10,322 bases of DNA, taken from Sulfitobacter sp. (lineage in GTDB: Bacteria; Pseudomonadota; Alphaproteobacteria; Rhodobacterales; Rhodobacteraceae). The translations under genes and the position numbers were made by a program. The stretch covers positions 1 to 10,322 of the forward strand of contig JAGXHD010000133.1 of the NCBI GenBank assembly GCA_024636395.1. The letters are read 5' to 3'. Numbering within the stretch: position 1 is the first letter of the stretch; each line of letters starts with the position of its first letter. Under the pieces are notes generated by a model that did not search any database, was not told the origin of the DNA, and worked only from the letters and a program-made list of their open reading frames with translations. Positions 1 through 6,686 of the stretch are shown here, piece after piece.

Positions 1-76
1 GATGCTGGCGATGGCCTTCCTGCTCATCGCTTTTCCGGGCATCGCGCTGTTTTTGCCGGGCTATCTGCAACAATAA
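1..76 (+). CDS. C-terminal end of a probable TRAP transporter large permease (DctM-like), partial
   Basis: Only the last 24 codons and the TAA stop are inside the window (codon phase begins at base 2). The visible peptide is hydrophobic and ends in a 'FPGIALFLPGYLQQ' tail. This resembles the end of DctM-type large permeases, whose last membrane segment is usually followed by a Pro-x-(hydrophobic)3-x-x-Leu-Pro tail. TRAP permeases import organic acids across the inner membrane using a periplasmic binding protein. The gene lies 64 bases upstream of the Rieske oxygenase on the same strand, which would fit an old uptake-plus-oxygenation catabolic unit. With so few residues another multi-span membrane protein cannot be excluded. 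Confidence 0.6.
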   Translation, partial: MLAMAFLLIAFPGIALFLPGYLQQ

Positions 77-140
77 CCCTACCGCTTGCAGCGCACGCCT
101 GTTCCTGTTGTGCTGGGCGCGCAATCGGCAGGAGACGCAG

Positions 141-1181
141 ATGTTTTTGAAAAACACATGGTATGTGGCCGCATGGGACCATGAGATTACCCATGAGTTA
201 CAGCAGATCGTCGTGCTGGGCCAAAAGATATGCGTCTACCGCACCACCGGCGGCGGGCTTGTTGCCCTCGAGGATGCATGCCCACATCGCAAGGTGCCGC
301 TGTCCAAAGGGCGCATCAAGGGCGACACGGTCGAGTGCGGCTATCACGGGCTGACGTTTGATTGCGCGGGCCGCTGTGTCTAGGCACCGGGGGCGGCTGG
401 CATTCCGTCAGAGGCACGTGTGCATGCCTATCCGATGCACCACAAATACGGGCTCGTGTGGATCTGGATGGGCAATCCGGCGCTGGCCGATCCGTCCGAC
501 ATCTTCGAGATCGAGAATTACGATAATCCGGCGTGGGGCACCAACCGCGGTGCCGCGATGGAGCTTGACTGCAACTACCTCCTGATGTGCGACAATCTGC
601 TGAACCCCACCCATGTCGCATGGGTGCTCCAGAGCAGCTTTGCAACGGCCGCCACAAAAGACACCCCCCTGCGCATCACCAAAACCGATACGGGCGTGAT
701 CGTGCACCGCTGGATGATGGACCATGAGCCAACACCATTTTACAAGAAAGTTGTGCAATTCGAGGGCAACTGCGACCGCTTGCAGCACTACGAGGTGCGC
801 TATCCCTCCCACGCGCTGATCCGCGCGGTGTTTACCCCTGCGGGCACTGGCGGGCCGGACGGGCCGCTTCATGCCGATACCTTCATCATGGACAGCTATA
901 ACTTCATGACCCCCGTGACCGAGGGCCAGACGCGATACTACTGGTTCCAGCTGCGCAATATCCGGCCCGAAGATGCAGCCCTCTCAAAAATGATGAGCGA
1001 GGATGTGCCGCACGCCTTTGAGGAGGACCGCGATGTCCTCAACGCCGTGCAGATCGGCATGGCCTCTAAAATCTCGCCGCACATCGACCTGCCCATCCAC
1101 GGCGGGCAGCTGCGCTTTCGCCGCCGCCTGCAGGCGATAATCAACGAGGAGCACGAGGTCGACCGCCAGCTGACGGACTAG
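141..1181 (+). pseudogene. VanA-type Rieske [2Fe-2S] ring-hydroxylating oxygenase alpha subunit, interrupted by in-frame TAG
   Basis: The frame from ATG 141 (GGAG at 131-134 upstream) to the TAG at 1179-1181 would encode 346 residues, the usual length of vanillate O-demethylase-type oxygenases. The Rieske ligands are present: Cys47-x-His49 and Cys66-x2-His69. At codon 81 (381-383) a TAG stops the frame. Downstream of it the same frame continues with clear family sequence (HHKYGLVWIWMG) and no shift, so one CAG-to-TAG change explains the break. In the catalytic domain the motif reads DNLLNPTHVAWVL: His158 is present, but residue 163, expected to be the second iron-binding His (H-x4-H), is Leu (CTC, one base from CAC). 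Asp296 in the EEDR segment is the likely third ligand. Two independent lesions favour real decay over one sequencing error. An intact enzyme would demethylate or hydroxylate an aromatic substrate using a reductase partner, which is not visible here. The substrate is unknown. Confidence 0.85.
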
Positions 1182-1252
1182 CGCGCACAAGGCGGCACTC
1201 AACGCAAAATAATCGCGGATTTGACCTAATATTGACTGGCACATCCGGTCCA

Positions 1253-1275
1253 GCACGGGATATATGCCCCCGTGC
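1253..1275. repeat. Inverted repeat upstream of glcB
   Basis: GCACGGG at 1253-1259 and CCCGTGC at 1269-1275 form a perfect 7-base inverted repeat around a 9-base spacer (ATATATGCC). It lies 57 bases before the malate synthase ATG, in the 150-base gap after the oxygenase pseudogene. There is no T-run after it, so it does not look like an intrinsic terminator. It may be a protein-binding site controlling glcB or a leader hairpin. The same gap carries TTTGACC twice (1220-1226 and 1309-1315). No convincing -35/-10 pair was found. Confidence 0.4.
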
Positions 1276-1331
1276 ACAATCGTAGGCAGTTGCGGTTGCT
1301 TTTGAATGTTTGACCGACAGGACCTGATTTT

Positions 1332-3485
1332 ATGACCTCACATCGCCTCATCCGCGCCGACATGCAGATTTCGGCCGAACTTGTGACCTTCATCGAGGAA
1401 CAGGCGCTGGCCGGTCTGGATGTGACCGCCGATGCTTTCTGGAGCGGTCTGTCGACCCTGGTCCATGACTTTGGCCCTCGCAACCGGGCCCTGCTGGACA
1501 AGCGCGAGACACTCCAGCGCGCCATCGACGGATGGCACATTGCGCGGCGCGGTCAGGCCTATGATATCGCGGCCTATAAGGCGTTTCTGACCGAAATCGG
1601 TTATTTACTGCCCGATGGCGATGATTTCAGCATCACGACCCAAAACACCGACCCCGAGATCGCAAGCATCGCAGGGCCACAGCTCGTCGTGCCCTCCACC
1701 AATGCGCGTTTCGTTCTGAATGCCGCAAATGCCCGCTGGGGCAGCTTGTATGACGGGTTCTATGGCACCAATGCCATGGGCACCCCGCCGCCTGCGGGTG
1801 CGTTCAATGACGGGCGCGGTGCCCGTGTCGTGGCCCGCGCGGCGGTTTTTCTGGACGAGGCTTTCCCTGTCTCCGGCACCAGCCATGGCAAGGCGGCACG
1901 CTATGCTGTGGTGGGCGGCGCGCTCATGGTGGATGGCACGGCCCTGATGCGGCCCGAGAAATTCGTCGGCTATACTGGCGATGCCGCCAGCCCCGACACG
2001 GTAGTGCTGCGCAACAACGGCTTGCACGTCGAGCTGGTCTTTGACCGCAACCACCCCATCGGTGCCACCACGCCTTCGGGCCTTGCCGATGTGCGCATGG
2101 AATCCGCTATCTCTGCTATTGTGGATATGGAGGATTCCGTGGCCTGTGTGGATGCCGAGGATAAGGTGCTCGCCTATGGCAACTGGCTGGGCCTGATGAA
2201 GGGGGATCTCTCCGAGACATTTGCCAAGGGCGGCACGCAGATCACCCGCGCGCTGCACGCCGACCGCAGCTATACAGGCGCGCAGGGCGGCACCCTCACG
2301 CTTAAGGGCCGCGCCCTGCTGCTGGTGCGCAATGTGGGCCATCTGATGACCAACCCCGCCATACTGGACAAGAGCGGCAACGAAGCGTTCGAGGGGCTGA
2401 TGGATGCGATGATTACGACGCTCATCGCGATGCATGACCTGAACAAATCGCAAGGCCTGCGCAACTCCGTTTGCGGCTCCGTCTATGTGGTAAAGCCAAA
2501 GATGCACGGCCCCGAGGAAGTCGCCTTCTCGGACGAAATTTTTACCTATGTGGAGAAAGCGCTCGGCCTGCCCGCCAATACCGTCAAGCTCGGAATCATG
2601 GACGAGGAGCGGCGCACCTCCGTGAACCTCAAGGAGTGTATTCGCGCGGCATCCGCCCGCGTGTGCTTTATCAATACCGGATTTCTGGACCGGACCGGCG
2701 ACGAGATCCACACCTCGATGGAGGCGGGCCCCTTCTCGCGCAAGGATTTCATCAAGCGCAAAGGCTGGATCACCGCCTACGAGAACCAGAACGTCGATAT
2801 CGGTCTGGAATGCGGCCTGTCAGGGCGCGCGCAGATCGGCAAGGGGATGTGGGCGGAGCCGGACAACATGTACGGCATGCTCGACGCCAAGATCGACCAC
2901 CCCCGCAGTGGTGCCAATTGCGCATGGGTGCCCAGCCCGACGGCCGCGACCCTGCACGCGCTGCACTACCACCGCGTAGATGTGTTTGGCGTTCAGGCAA
3001 AACTGGCCAAGGGCGGCCGCCGCGCCTATGTCGAGGCGCTCTTGACGATCCCAATCGCAAGCTACCGCCGCTGGACCAAGGCGCAGATCCGCCGCGAGGT
3101 GGAGAATAACGCGCAGGGCATCCTCGGCTATGTGGTGCGCTGGATCGATCAGGGGGTCGGCTGCTCCAAAGTGCCCGACCGCAACGATGTGGGCCTGATG
3201 GAGGACCGCGCCACCTGCCGCATCTCGGCGCAGCATATCGCCAACTGGCTGCACCACGACGTTGTGAGCCATGCAGAAGTGACGGAAATCATGCGCGACA
3301 TGGCGCAGGTCGTGGACCGCCAGAACGCAGGCGATCCGCTTTATAAACCCATGGCACCATCCTTTGAGGGCATCGCCTTTCAGGCGGCCTGCGATCTGGT
3401 ATTCGGTGGCACCAAAGACCCCTCCGGCTATACCGAGCCCACGCTGCATGCGCGCAGGCTCGAGCTGAAAGCGCAACAGCACTAA
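1332..3485 (+). CDS. glcB: Malate synthase G
   Basis: This enzyme condenses glyoxylate with acetyl-CoA to give malate and CoA in the cytoplasm, the second step of the glyoxylate bypass and the usual route for glycolate-derived glyoxylate. The product is 717 residues, matching the single-chain G isoform (about 720). Family landmarks in order: VVPSTNARFVLNAANARWGSLYD (near 117-139), DMEDSVACVDAEDKV (near 267), VRNVGHLMT (near 332), VKPKMHGPEEVAF (near 390), GIMDEERRTS, FINTGFLDRTGDE, WVPSPTAATLHALHYH and LMEDRATCRISAQHIANWL. By recalled comparison with E. coli GlcB (Arg338, Glu427, Asp455, Asp631), the catalytic set is Arg333, Glu425, Asp453 and Asp625, all present. AGGA at 1319-1322 supports the ATG. 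It is transcribed alone and converges on bhcR, with a shared terminator between them. Its position beside the BHAC genes places two glyoxylate-consuming routes together. Confidence 0.97.
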   Translation: MTSHRLIRADMQISAELVTFIEEQALAGLDVTADAFWSGLSTLVHDFGPRNRALLDKRETLQRAIDGWHIARRGQAYDIAAYKAFLTEIGYLLPDGDDFSITTQNTDPEIASIAGPQLVVPSTNARFVLNAANARWGSLYDGFYGTNAMGTPPPAGAFNDGRGARVVARAAVFLDEAFPVSGTSHGKAARYAVVGGALMVDGTALMRPEKFVGYTGDAASPDTVVLRNNGLHVELVFDRNHPIGATTPSGLADVRMESAISAIVDMEDSVACVDAEDKVLAYGNWLGLMKGDLSETFAKGGTQITRALHADRSYTGAQGGTLTLKGRALLLVRNVGHLMTNPAILDKSGNEAFEGLMDAMITTLIAMHDLNKSQGLRNSVCGSVYVVKPKMHGPEEVAFSDEIFTYVEKALGLPANTVKLGIMDEERRTSVNLKECIRAASARVCFINTGFLDRTGDEIHTSMEAGPFSRKDFIKRKGWITAYENQNVDIGLECGLSGRAQIGKGMWAEPDNMYGMLDAKIDHPRSGANCAWVPSPTAATLHALHYHRVDVFGVQAKLAKGGRRAYVEALLTIPIASYRRWTKAQIRREVENNAQGILGYVVRWIDQGVGCSKVPDRNDVGLMEDRATCRISAQHIANWLHHDVVSHAEVTEIMRDMAQVVDRQNAGDPLYKPMAPSFEGIAFQAACDLVFGGTKDPSGYTEPTLHARRLELKAQQH

Positions 3486-3490
3486 AACCG

Positions 3491-3524
3491 AAAAGCCCGC
3501 CGCATCATGTCGGCGGGCTTTTTT
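3491..3524. terminator. Bidirectional intrinsic terminator between glcB and bhcR
   Basis: GCCCGCCG (3495-3502) and CGGCGGGC (3511-3518) form a perfect 8-base GC stem with an 8-base loop. A run of six T follows on the plus strand (3519-3524) and four A precede the stem (3491-3494), which read as T on the minus strand. The stem therefore can end both glcB (stop 3483-3485) and bhcR, whose stop codon begins immediately at 3525-3527. The minus-strand T-run is shorter, so termination of bhcR may be weaker. Confidence 0.9.
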
Positions 3525-4352
3525 CTAGGCCTCTGCACCAATCGCCGCAGACAGATCACGCGCGGCCTCCATCACCGCCTCGCTGAAAGGCGCAATCATG
3601 TCCGCGCCTACCCGCGAGGTGGGGCCGGAGACGGAAATCCCCGCCACCGCCTCCCCGTGAATATCGAAAACGGGCGACGCGATGCAGCGCATGCCCAGAT
3701 TACGCTCCTCCCCGTCGATGGCGAAACCTCGGGTACGGGTGATGTCCAGATCAGCCTGCAGGGCGGCCACATCGGTGAGTGTAAATTCCGTAAACTGCTC
3801 CAGCGCGCCCTGCGCCAGTACCTTTGCCCGCCGTGCAGACCCCATCTGGGCCATCAGCGCCTTTCCGATTCCGGAGGCATGCATCCGCGACAGCGTGCCG
3901 GGCGGGAAAAACGCGCGGATGGTGGCGTGGGTCTCGACCTGATTGACGAACAGAACATGGCCGTTCTGCTCGATCCCGAGGTTGGCGGTCTCGCCCGTCC
4001 GCTCCATCAGCGTGCGCAGAATGGGGCGGGCGCGCTCCACAAGACTGGTGCGGCGCAAGAACCGCGCGCCGATGACAAAGGCGCGCGGCCCAATCTGCCA
4101 GATCTGGTCGCTCTGGTCGAATTCCACCAATCCGCGCCCCTCCAGCGTCACGAGGATGCGGTAGACGGTGGCGGGGGACTGGTCCAGATCGGCGGCCAGC
4201 GCCGAGAGCGTGCGCCCCTGCCCCTCGCTCAGGAACTCGAAGACCTCCATCGCACGGTCGAGTGATTTGATGGTGTTCTGCGCGGTTTTGTCGCTCCAGT
4301 CGCGGGGTCGCCCGAGGGATTTACGCGCCGTTTGAGTCGTTGATCGTGCCAC
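3525..4352 (-). CDS. bhcR: IclR-family transcriptional regulator of the BHAC cluster, BhcR
   Basis: This is a DNA-binding regulator, expected to control bhcABCD in response to glyoxylate as described for BhcR of Paracoccus denitrificans. From the GTG at 4352 it has 275 residues, normal for IclR proteins. A basic N-tail with an AT-hook-like GRPR (14-17) is followed by a winged helix-turn-helix (about 25-90), with TLSALAADLDQSPATVYRIL as the HTH. The IclR ligand-binding domain (about 95-275) includes the HASGIGKALMA and AGISVSGPTSRVG signatures. The GTG is preferred because AAGGGAG (4369-4363) lies 10 bases upstream and homologues begin near this basic tail. An in-frame ATG at 4388 would add 12 residues and has only a close-set AAGG. 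The gene is divergent from bhcA, the classic IclR regulator layout, and converges on glcB. Autoregulation is likely because candidate operators lie in its own leader. The role is assigned by family and context. Confidence 0.92.
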   Translation of the reverse strand: MARSTTQTARKSLGRPRDWSDKTAQNTIKSLDRAMEVFEFLSEGQGRTLSALAADLDQSPATVYRILVTLEGRGLVEFDQSDQIWQIGPRAFVIGARFLRRTSLVERARPILRTLMERTGETANLGIEQNGHVLFVNQVETHATIRAFFPPGTLSRMHASGIGKALMAQMGSARRAKVLAQGALEQFTEFTLTDVAALQADLDITRTRGFAIDGEERNLGMRCIASPVFDIHGEAVAGISVSGPTSRVGADMIAPFSEAVMEAARDLSAAIGAEA

Positions 4353-4367
4353 AGACTTGCAACTCCC

Positions 4368-4400
4368 TTCAAAATATGAAAATCTCATTCACCTTATGAA
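4368..4400. promoter_or_regulatory. Tandem TTCA-N5-TGAA sites, candidate BhcR operators
   Basis: TTCAAAATATGAA (4368-4380) and TTCACCTTATGAA (4388-4400) share the form TTCA-N3-TATGAA, matching at 10 of 13 positions. Each is an inverted repeat TTCA-N5-TGAA. They start exactly 20 bases apart, about two helical turns, so two dimers would bind the same DNA face. They lie between the divergent bhcR and bhcA, where an IclR protein would act. Binding by BhcR is inferred; no footprint can be seen from sequence. Confidence 0.6.
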
Positions 4401-4429
4401 AAATGTAACCATCTGACAATAAATAAAAT
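4401..4429 (+). promoter_or_regulatory. Candidate bhcA promoter (weak -35)
   Basis: TAAAAT at 4424-4429 matches 5 of 6 bases of the -10 consensus. Seventeen bases upstream (4401-4406) there is no recognisable -35, which would fit an activator-dependent promoter. The start would fall near 4436, putting the two TTCA-N5-TGAA sites at about -42 and -62. This is a tentative reading; the region is AT-rich and other -10-like strings exist. Confidence 0.35.
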
Positions 4430-4445
4430 TCACGCAAGCTGTCAA
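4416..4445 (-). promoter_or_regulatory. Candidate bhcR promoter
   Basis: Read on the minus strand, a perfect TTGACA (4445-4440) is followed after 18 bases by TATTGT (4421-4416, 4 of 6 matches to the -10). Transcription would begin near 4409. The two TTCA-N5-TGAA sites would then lie just downstream of the start, at about +15 and +35, consistent with BhcR repressing its own gene. The -10 boxes proposed for bhcR and bhcA are almost back to back. Confidence 0.45.
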
Positions 4446-4446
4446 A

Positions 4447-4462
4447 ATGAAAAATGTTTTCA
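4447..4462. repeat. TGAAAA-ATG-TTTTCA inverted repeat, sharing an 11-base repeat with the operator region
   Basis: TGAAAAATGTTTTCA (4448-4462) is a perfect 6-base inverted repeat with a 3-base centre. Its left part, ATGAAAAATGT (4447-4457), is an exact copy of 4396-4406, which overlaps the second TTCA-N5-TGAA site. A shorter ATGAAAA also sits at 4376-4382. It would lie in the bhcA leader and just upstream of the bhcR -35. It could be an additional regulator-binding site or a chance product of the AT-rich stretch. Confidence 0.4.
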
Positions 4463-4474
4463 AAAAAATATCAA

Positions 4475-4509
4475 TGCGGCAAGCCGCAGCGTAGGGTGCG
4501 AGCAACCCT
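4475..4509 (+). promoter_or_regulatory. Two small hairpins in the bhcA leader before the ribosome binding site
   Basis: TGCGGC-AA-GCCGCA (4475-4488) can form a 5-base stem with a CAAG loop. AGGGT (4493-4497) pairs with ACCCT (4505-4509) around a 7-base loop. The second hairpin ends three bases before the strong AAGGAG site (4513-4518) of bhcA. They may stabilise the mRNA 5' end or affect initiation. No T-run follows, so neither is a terminator. Confidence 0.35.
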
Positions 4510-4524
4510 CGTAAGGAGACCGTC

Positions 4525-5697
4525 ATGAGCTTCCAGAATCCTGTTTTCATCCCCGGCCCCACCAACATGCCGGAGGCCGTGCGTCTGGCCTGCTACATGC
4601 CCACCATCGACCACCGCTCCCCGATTTTCGGGACGATCCTTCATCCGTGCCTCGACGGTGTACGCCGGGTGCTGAAGTCCGAGAGCGCGCATATCTTCAT
4701 TTTCCCTTCGACCGGCACCGGTGGCTGGGAAACGGCGATGACCAACACGCTGAGCGCGGGCGACAAGGTGCTGGCTGCGCGCAACGGCATGTTCAGCCAC
4801 CGCTGGATCGACATGTGCCAGCGCCACCACCTTGATGTGCAGGTCGTCGAGACACCATGGGGACAAGGGATTCCCGCGGATAAGTACGAGGAGATCCTCA
4901 AAGCCGATACCGCACACACGATCAAGGTCGTGCTGGCCACGCACAACGAGACAGCGACTGGTGTGAAATCCGACATCGCCGCCGTGCGCCGCGCTCTGGA
5001 TGCAGCGGGTCACCCCGCGATGCTCTTTGTGGACGGGGTAAGCTCCATCGGCTCGATGGATTTCCGCTTTGACGAATGGGGCATCGACGTCGCCGTTACC
5101 GGTAGCCAGAAGGGCTTTATGCTGCCTGCGGGTCTGGCCATCGTCGGCTTCTCGGACAAAGCGATTGCAGCAGGCAAGACCGCCGGCCTGCCGCGCACTT
5201 TCTTTGACGTCACCGACATGCAGAAAGGCTATAATAATAACGCCTTCCCCTACACCCCTCCGGTCGGTCTTATGAACGGGCTGAAGCTGGCGCTCGAGAT
5301 GATCGAGGCGGAAGGGCTGGAGAACGTGTTCACCCGTCATACCCGCATCGCCACCGGCGTGCGCCATGCCGTTGACGCCTGGGGGCTGAAGCTTTGCGCC
5401 GCGTCGCCCGATCTGTATTCCGACAGCGTCTCGGCGATCCTGACGCCCGAAGGGTTCAACGCGACCGACATCGTCACCCGCGCCGACAATGTGTATGGCG
5501 TTGCATTCGGTGTGGGTCTGGGCGAAGTTGCGGGAAAGGCCTTTCGCATCGGCCATCTGGGCAGCCTCACGGATGTAATGGTGTTGAGCGGTCTGGCCAC
5601 CGCCGAGATGTGCATGGTCGATCTCGGGATGGACATCAAACTGGGTTCCGGCGTTGCCGCAGCACAGGAATACTACCGCACTACCGCAAAGACCTGA
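4525..5697 (+). CDS. bhcA: Aspartate-glyoxylate aminotransferase BhcA
   Basis: This PLP enzyme of the class V (serine-pyruvate/alanine-glyoxylate type) family moves the amino group of L-aspartate to glyoxylate, giving oxaloacetate and glycine. In the BHAC it both supplies glycine and releases the oxaloacetate product. The 390-residue chain opens with a phosphate-loop region (IFPSTGTGGWETAMTNTL). Asp170 in FVDGVSSIGS should contact the PLP ring nitrogen, and Lys196 in GSQKGFMLPAG is the Schiff-base lysine. Family relatives include serine-glyoxylate aminotransferase, but the overall sequence (VFIPGPTNMP start, SLTDVMVLSGLATAEM end) and the bhcBCD neighbours match BhcA of Paracoccus as recalled. 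AAGGAG at 4513-4518 fixes the ATG. The gap to bhcB is 10 bases and the TGA overlaps the bhcB ribosome site, implying translational coupling. It is the first gene of the operon. Confidence 0.95.
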   Translation: MSFQNPVFIPGPTNMPEAVRLACYMPTIDHRSPIFGTILHPCLDGVRRVLKSESAHIFIFPSTGTGGWETAMTNTLSAGDKVLAARNGMFSHRWIDMCQRHHLDVQVVETPWGQGIPADKYEEILKADTAHTIKVVLATHNETATGVKSDIAAVRRALDAAGHPAMLFVDGVSSIGSMDFRFDEWGIDVAVTGSQKGFMLPAGLAIVGFSDKAIAAGKTAGLPRTFFDVTDMQKGYNNNAFPYTPPVGLMNGLKLALEMIEAEGLENVFTRHTRIATGVRHAVDAWGLKLCAASPDLYSDSVSAILTPEGFNATDIVTRADNVYGVAFGVGLGEVAGKAFRIGHLGSLTDVMVLSGLATAEMCMVDLGMDIKLGSGVAAAQEYYRTTAKT

Positions 5698-5707
5698 GGA
5701 CACCGCG

Positions 5708-6673
5708 ATGTATATACCCAACTTTGACGACATGCTGGCCGCCCACGCGCGGATCATGCCCTACATCCACCGCACGCCAATCCTGACCTCCTCCTATCTG
5801 AATGATCTGACCGGCGCGCAGCTGTTTTTCAAATGCGAGAACTTCCAGAAGGCGGGCGCGTTCAAAGTGCGCGGCGCGTCGAATGCGGTGTTCGGCCTTT
5901 CCAACGAAGATGCCGCGAAGGGTGTGTGCACGCACTCCTCCGGCAATCACGCGCTCTCGCTCAGCTATGCGGCGGGACGGCGGGGCATCCCGTGCAATGT
6001 GGTCATGCCGCGTACGGCGCCGCAGGCGAAAAAGGACGCGGTGATTGGCTATGGCGGGATCATCACGGAATGCGAGCCATCCACCACCTCGCGCGAGGAG
6101 GTTTTTGCGCAGGTGCAGGCCAAAACGGGCGGCGACTTCGTTCACCCCTACAACGATCCGCGCGTGATCGCGGGGCAAGGCACTTGTAGCTTTGAATTCA
6201 TGGAGCAGATGGAGGCGGAGTACGGCGGTCCTGTGGAGATGATGGTGGCGCCCATCGGTGGTGGCGGCATGATTTCGGGCACCTGTTTGACCCTGTCGCA
6301 CATCGCGCCAGATATCCAGATTATCGCATCTGAGCCCGAGCAGGCCGACGATGCCTACCGCAGCTTCAAGGCAGGGCATATTATCGCCGATGACGCGCCA
6401 GATACCATCGCGGACGGACTGAAAGTGCCGCTGAAGGATCTTACATGGCATTTTGTGTCCAACCATGTGAGCGATATCCTGACCTGCACGGAACAGGAAA
6501 TCATCGACGCAATGAAGATGACGTGGCAGCGCATGAAAATCGTGATCGAGCCAAGCTGCGCAGTGCCACTGGCCACGATCATAAAAAATAAAGACCGGTT
6601 CGCAGGCAAGCGTGTCGGCATCATCATTACCGGCGGCAATGTCGATCTCGACCTGCTGCCTTGGGTTAAATAA
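5708..6673 (+). CDS. bhcB: beta-Hydroxyaspartate dehydratase BhcB
   Basis: This PLP dehydratase removes water from beta-hydroxyaspartate to give iminosuccinate; unlike ordinary threonine dehydratases it passes the imine on to BhcD. It belongs to the fold-type II threonine dehydratase/serine racemase family and has 321 residues, with no C-terminal ACT regulatory domain. Lys53 in AFKVRGASNAV carries PLP. Ser77-Ser78-Gly79-Asn80-His81 is the family's catalytic/cofactor-contact loop (Ser78 lines up with the re-face serine of serine racemase). Gly184-187 (GGGG) binds the PLP phosphate, and GIIITGGNVDLD lies near the end. ATG 5708 is chosen because GAGGA (5696-5700) precedes it by 7 bases and homologues start MYIP; an upstream in-frame extension would overlap bhcA by more than 40 bases. 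The stop TAA overlaps the bhcC ribosome site. Taken alone the gene would be called threonine dehydratase; context makes BhcB the better name. Confidence 0.95.
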   Translation: MYIPNFDDMLAAHARIMPYIHRTPILTSSYLNDLTGAQLFFKCENFQKAGAFKVRGASNAVFGLSNEDAAKGVCTHSSGNHALSLSYAAGRRGIPCNVVMPRTAPQAKKDAVIGYGGIITECEPSTTSREEVFAQVQAKTGGDFVHPYNDPRVIAGQGTCSFEFMEQMEAEYGGPVEMMVAPIGGGGMISGTCLTLSHIAPDIQIIASEPEQADDAYRSFKAGHIIADDAPDTIADGLKVPLKDLTWHFVSNHVSDILTCTEQEIIDAMKMTWQRMKIVIEPSCAVPLATIIKNKDRFAGKRVGIIITGGNVDLDLLPWVK

Positions 6674-6686
6674 GGGGAATAGCGCT

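Noticed and set aside
381..383. TAG within the Rieske oxygenase as a recoded codon (readthrough or pyrrolysine)
   Set aside because: No pyrrolysine system is expected in this lineage, nothing around the codon suggests programmed readthrough, and a CAG-to-TAG mutation is simpler. The gene also has a second lesion at residue 163.
420..1181. Independent gene starting at GTG 420
   Set aside because: It is the same frame as the upstream part and lacks the Rieske domain. There is only a weak AGAGG (410-414) before the GTG, so it is the tail of the interrupted gene.
1605..2711. 368-codon minus-strand open frame within glcB
   Set aside because: It is the reverse of highly conserved malate synthase sequence and has no recognisable domain.
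3507..4265. 252-codon plus-strand open frame opposite bhcR
   Set aside because: It begins inside the terminator stem region and is antisense to the clear IclR gene; no motif was recognised.
4471..5757. 428-codon open frame on the minus strand opposite bhcA
   Set aside because: It is antisense to a well-identified gene, spans the bhcA leader and ribosome site, and has low-complexity His/Arg/Gly-rich sequence typical of GC-rich antisense shadows.
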